From Caballeronia mineralivorans PML1(12) (lineage in GTDB: Bacteria; Pseudomonadota; Gammaproteobacteria; Burkholderiales; Burkholderiaceae): a stretch of 64,000 bases of DNA. Both the position numbers and the translations under genes were made by a program. The number at the start of each line of letters is the position of its first letter. Position 1 is the first letter of the stretch. The DNA lies in the NCBI RefSeq assembly GCF_001028175.1, contig NZ_AEJF01000123.1, forward strand, positions 1 to 64,000, written 5' to 3'. Shown one piece after another: positions 61,716-64,000 of this stretch. The notes beneath the pieces were generated by a model, which was not told the DNA's origin, made no database searches, and was given only the letters and a program-made list of their open reading frames with translations.

Positions 61716-62000
61716 ATGACCCGCACACCGGCAGTCCCCACGCAGCAGGTTCTGAATGAACGCGCGATCGTCACCGAGTGGCGATTCGCGCCGGGAACCG
61801 AGACCGGCTGGCATGTCCACGGGCACGACTACATTGTCGTTCCGCAAACCGACGGTGAACTGTTGCTTGAAACCAAAACAGGAAATCGAGTTTCCGAACT
61901 GCATGCCGGGCAGAGTTATGCCGGCTTGAAGGGCGTTGAACACAACGTCGTCAATGCGAGTGAACACGAAGTGGTGTTCGTCGAGATCGAGATTCTCTGA
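61716..62000 (+). CDS. small cupin protein
   Basis: The 94-residue protein is a single-domain cupin with FAPGTETGWHVHGHDYIVVPQTDGELLLETKTG (motif 1, two His plus a further His) and AGLKGVEHNVVNASEHEVVFVEIEIL (motif 2). It would bind a divalent metal and perhaps the product of the neighbouring amidase. AGGAG precedes the ATG at 61716, 28 bases after the amidase stop, so it closes the operon. Confidence 0.88.
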   Translation: MTRTPAVPTQQVLNERAIVTEWRFAPGTETGWHVHGHDYIVVPQTDGELLLETKTGNRVSELHAGQSYAGLKGVEHNVVNASEHEVVFVEIEIL

Positions 62001-62024
62001 GAACAGGATGCGAGCGCTAACAAA

Positions 62025-62894
62025 CTAGTTGGCAAGGTGGACGCGCTCGCCCTCGTCCGGCTCGAACCAATCCGGATTGCGCTCTGCAACCGGTCCCAGC
62101 GAGACCAGGATCTCGCGCAGATGTGCACGCATCGCTTCTTCTGCGCCATCGGCGTCATGCGCTTTCAACGCACTCACAATCCGCGCGTGCTGCTTGATAA
62201 GCAATTCAAGTGGCGAGACTTCCGGCAGGCTCAAATAGCGCACGCGATCCATCTGCGCCTTGATGTCCTGGATAGTGTCCCACGCAGCAACGCAGTCAAT
62301 GGATTGCGCGATCAGGAAATGAAACCGCTCGTCGAGTGCGAGAAACGACGTGGTGTCGTTGACCTTGGCGGCTGTTTTTTGATCGCGTAGATTTTCAGCG
62401 AGGTCGGCAAGCTGCTCCGGCGTGATTTCAAGCGCCGCCTTACGGGCCACAGCAGCCTCGATCGCTTCCCGGATAAATCTGCCTTCCCGGACGCGTCGCG
62501 GTGAGATCTTCTTAACGAAGGTGCCTCTTTGGGGCAGCACCTGCAGTACACCTGATTCCACCAGCTTGATAAAAGCCTCGCGAACCGGCTGCCGCGAGAC
62601 CTGAAACATTTCCGAAACCTCCGTTTCGGAAAGCGGCGTGCCCGGCACCAGCGCACCCGAAAAAATGGCTTCGCGCAATGCGCGAAAAATTTGCTTGCCG
62701 ATCGGTTCGTGGGAATCAACACGCAACTGGCCGCGCAGATTGGGCAGCGCTACGCGCGGTTCAGTCGCGCGGCCGCGGCCGCGGGTGGATGCGGCCGGCG
62801 GCGCGGAAGATAACGCTATTGCATTGCCATTAACACCGTCTGACGAGGACGCGTCACGTCGCAACGGCGGCGGCAAGACGTTTTTCGTGACCAT
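62025..62894 (-). CDS. GntR/FCD-family regulator
   Basis: The 289-residue regulator has a low-complexity N-terminal extension of about 60 residues, a GntR winged helix (IFRALREAIFSGALVPGTPLSETEVSEMFQVSRQPVREAFIKLVESGVLQVLPQRGTFV) and an FCD ligand domain (DTTSFLALDERFHFLIAQSI, LLIKQHARIVSALKAHDADGAEEAMRAHLREI). It lies downstream of an MFS gene on the same strand and may control that transporter. AGGTG precedes the ATG at 62894. The repeated GTATGGTAGATGAC-like sequence in the gap (62950-62972) could be its operator. Confidence 0.88.
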   Translation of the reverse strand: MVTKNVLPPPLRRDASSSDGVNGNAIALSSAPPAASTRGRGRATEPRVALPNLRGQLRVDSHEPIGKQIFRALREAIFSGALVPGTPLSETEVSEMFQVSRQPVREAFIKLVESGVLQVLPQRGTFVKKISPRRVREGRFIREAIEAAVARKAALEITPEQLADLAENLRDQKTAAKVNDTTSFLALDERFHFLIAQSIDCVAAWDTIQDIKAQMDRVRYLSLPEVSPLELLIKQHARIVSALKAHDADGAEEAMRAHLREILVSLGPVAERNPDWFEPDEGERVHLAN

Positions 62895-63014
62895 GACCCA
62901 CACCTGAACGAAGAGTAAGGAGAGGACAAAGACAAAGCTCAACCTTCATCTTGTCATCTACCATACTACCACGCCGCAGCAGCGGATCCAGGCGTCCCCG
63001 GAACGCAAACGCGC

Positions 63015-64000
63015 CTACGACACAAGCGCGCGGCGGGCCTTGAGCTTGCCGCCTCGCGGCTCGCGAATCCAGATCATCGAGCATAGCGAGCCCAGCACCG
63101 CGACCGCACCCGCAAGCACAAACGCACTGCCATACGCACCATGGGTTGCTTGCACGATGAAGCCCGTCACCGCCGGCCCGATCACGCCAGCGAGGTTCGC
63201 GAGCAGATGCACAAAGCCGCCGACACCCCCTACATTCTCGCGTCGAACGGTGTCCTGGATCACGGCCCAATAGACCGCGCCGGTGACGTACAGGAAGAAG
63301 ATCGACACTGACATCAGCGCGACCGCGCCCTCCATGCTGTCGACGCGTCCGGCAAATCCAACGCATACGGCGGCTACGCCGAGGCATACCGATAAGACTA
63401 TCCGCCGTGCAAGCAATGGTTTGCCGGTGATGCGCAAGATCATGTCCGTGATAAAACCTCCTGCCGCAAGGCCGATGCTGCCGAGCACCCACGGAATCAC
63501 CGTCGCGATACTCATGTCGTGCAACGACATATGGTGCGCTTCTGTCAGGTACGTGGGAAACCATGACAGGAAGAAAAACAGCACATAGTTGTAGGCGAAA
63601 AACGCGAACGCGGTTGCGAGAATGATCGGCTGCTTCAGGTAGTACCGCAGGCCCACTTTCTCGCCTTCGGGCGCGTGTTCCATCGACGAAGCCTGCTGCT
63701 GCCCCGCAACGATCAACGCAAGTTCCTCGGGTTTCACGCGTTTGTCCTGCTGCGGCTGTTCAGTCGTGGTCAACGTCCATACCACGAGCCACACCAGACC
63801 GAGCAGCATGATCGCGACGAACGCCCAGCGCCAGCCGAAGCGGATTGCCATGTAGCCCACCACAGGCCCCGCGAGCGCGCCGCCCAGTGGCGTACCGGAA
63901 CTGATCACGCCAATCGCACTTGCCACCTCCCGCCGAGGAAACCAGTTGTTGACCATCTTGCTGTTTGACGAACTAAAAGGCCCCTCGCCCATGCCGAACA
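63015..64000 (-). CDS. ACS-family MFS transporter, 3' part
   Basis: The C-terminal 328 residues of a leftward gene that begins beyond base 64000. The segment has the GEGPFSSSNSKMVNNWFPRREVASAIGVISSGTPLGGALAGPVVGYMAIRFGWRWAF region typical of anion:cation symporters (glucarate, hexuronate or phthalate type) and six to eight helices. It probably imports a sugar acid or aromatic acid. A GntR/FCD regulator gene follows 120 bases downstream, a common pairing in sugar acid use. The frame is open to the window end. Confidence 0.88.
   Translation of the reverse strand, partial: FGMGEGPFSSSNSKMVNNWFPRREVASAIGVISSGTPLGGALAGPVVGYMAIRFGWRWAFVAIMLLGLVWLVVWTLTTTEQPQQDKRVKPEELALIVAGQQQASSMEHAPEGEKVGLRYYLKQPIILATAFAFFAYNYVLFFFLSWFPTYLTEAHHMSLHDMSIATVIPWVLGSIGLAAGGFITDMILRITGKPLLARRIVLSVCLGVAAVCVGFAGRVDSMEGAVALMSVSIFFLYVTGAVYWAVIQDTVRRENVGGVGGFVHLLANLAGVIGPAVTGFIVQATHGAYGSAFVLAGAVAVLGSLCSMIWIREPRGGKLKARRALVS

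Noticed and set aside
61352..61967. Antisense frames across the amidase-cupin junction
   Set aside because: They oppose two well-supported genes with conserved motifs and carry no domain of their own.
1..64000. CRISPR array, tRNA, rRNA or prophage
   Set aside because: I saw no regularly spaced short repeats, no cloverleaf with a CCA-type end, no rRNA sequence and no phage structural genes.

Overview
This is a GC-rich window from a beta-proteobacterium, most likely Burkholderiaceae of the Caballeronia/Paraburkholderia type. The pointers are a DUF4148 protein, many FCD-GntR, MocR and LysR regulators, ABC nutrient operons, a glpK-glpF pair and a GC-rich dispersed intergenic repeat. The genus is inferred from gene content only. 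I found no rRNA, tRNA, CRISPR array or prophage.

Layout: 1-8.4 kb holds the 5' end of an exported protein gene behind two tandem operator-like palindromes, an NHL-repeat Tat protein, a DUF899 protein, a Bcr/CflA drug exporter, glpK-glpF and a DUF4148 protein. From 8.6 to 16.6 kb lies a tripartite RND efflux operon (pump, adaptor, outer-membrane factor), tail-to-tail with an OmpR-type response regulator/histidine kinase pair. From 16.7 to 18.7 kb there are two copies of a multi-hairpin repeat, one split by an IS5-family element with a CTAG target duplication. A third, uninterrupted copy lies at 53.56-53.96 kb.

From 18.7 to 22.0 kb is a possible magnesium/divalent metal locus: a small membrane ORF, an MgtC-family protein with a structured 5' region, and a divergent Nramp-like transporter. 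The transporter is preceded by two short ORFs with good ribosome-binding sites, which look like regulatory leader peptides. From 22.5 to 28.7 kb are a MocR regulator and small metabolic genes, ending in a GDPD-like protein that lacks the usual catalytic acids.

The best-defined system is at 28.9-38.9 kb, a guanidine-assimilation operon. A guanidine-I (ykkC) riboswitch precedes an ABC importer, two DUF1989 carboxyguanidine deiminase subunits, a biotin-dependent guanidine/urea carboxylase and allophanate hydrolase. A second riboswitch of a different class, guanidine-II (mini-ykkC, two ACGR-loop hairpins), lies inside the operon just before the carboxylase.

The region 39-49 kb holds an auxiliary-looking TrpRS, a class II aldolase and an SsuA-like binding protein (convergent, with a shared promoter 13-mer), a His-rich PadR regulator with a siderophore-interacting ferric reductase (YqjI/YqjH-like), MFS and EamA transporters, an SRPBCC/ArsR pair and a MarR/YbhB pair. 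The region 48.8-53.6 kb is a RidA, ureohydrolase and amino-acid ABC cluster without an ATPase, next to a divergent LysR regulator. The region 54.1-64 kb is a dipeptide-type ABC operon with a FadR-like regulator, an amidase and a cupin, followed by a GntR regulator and the 3' part of an ACS-type MFS transporter that runs off the window.
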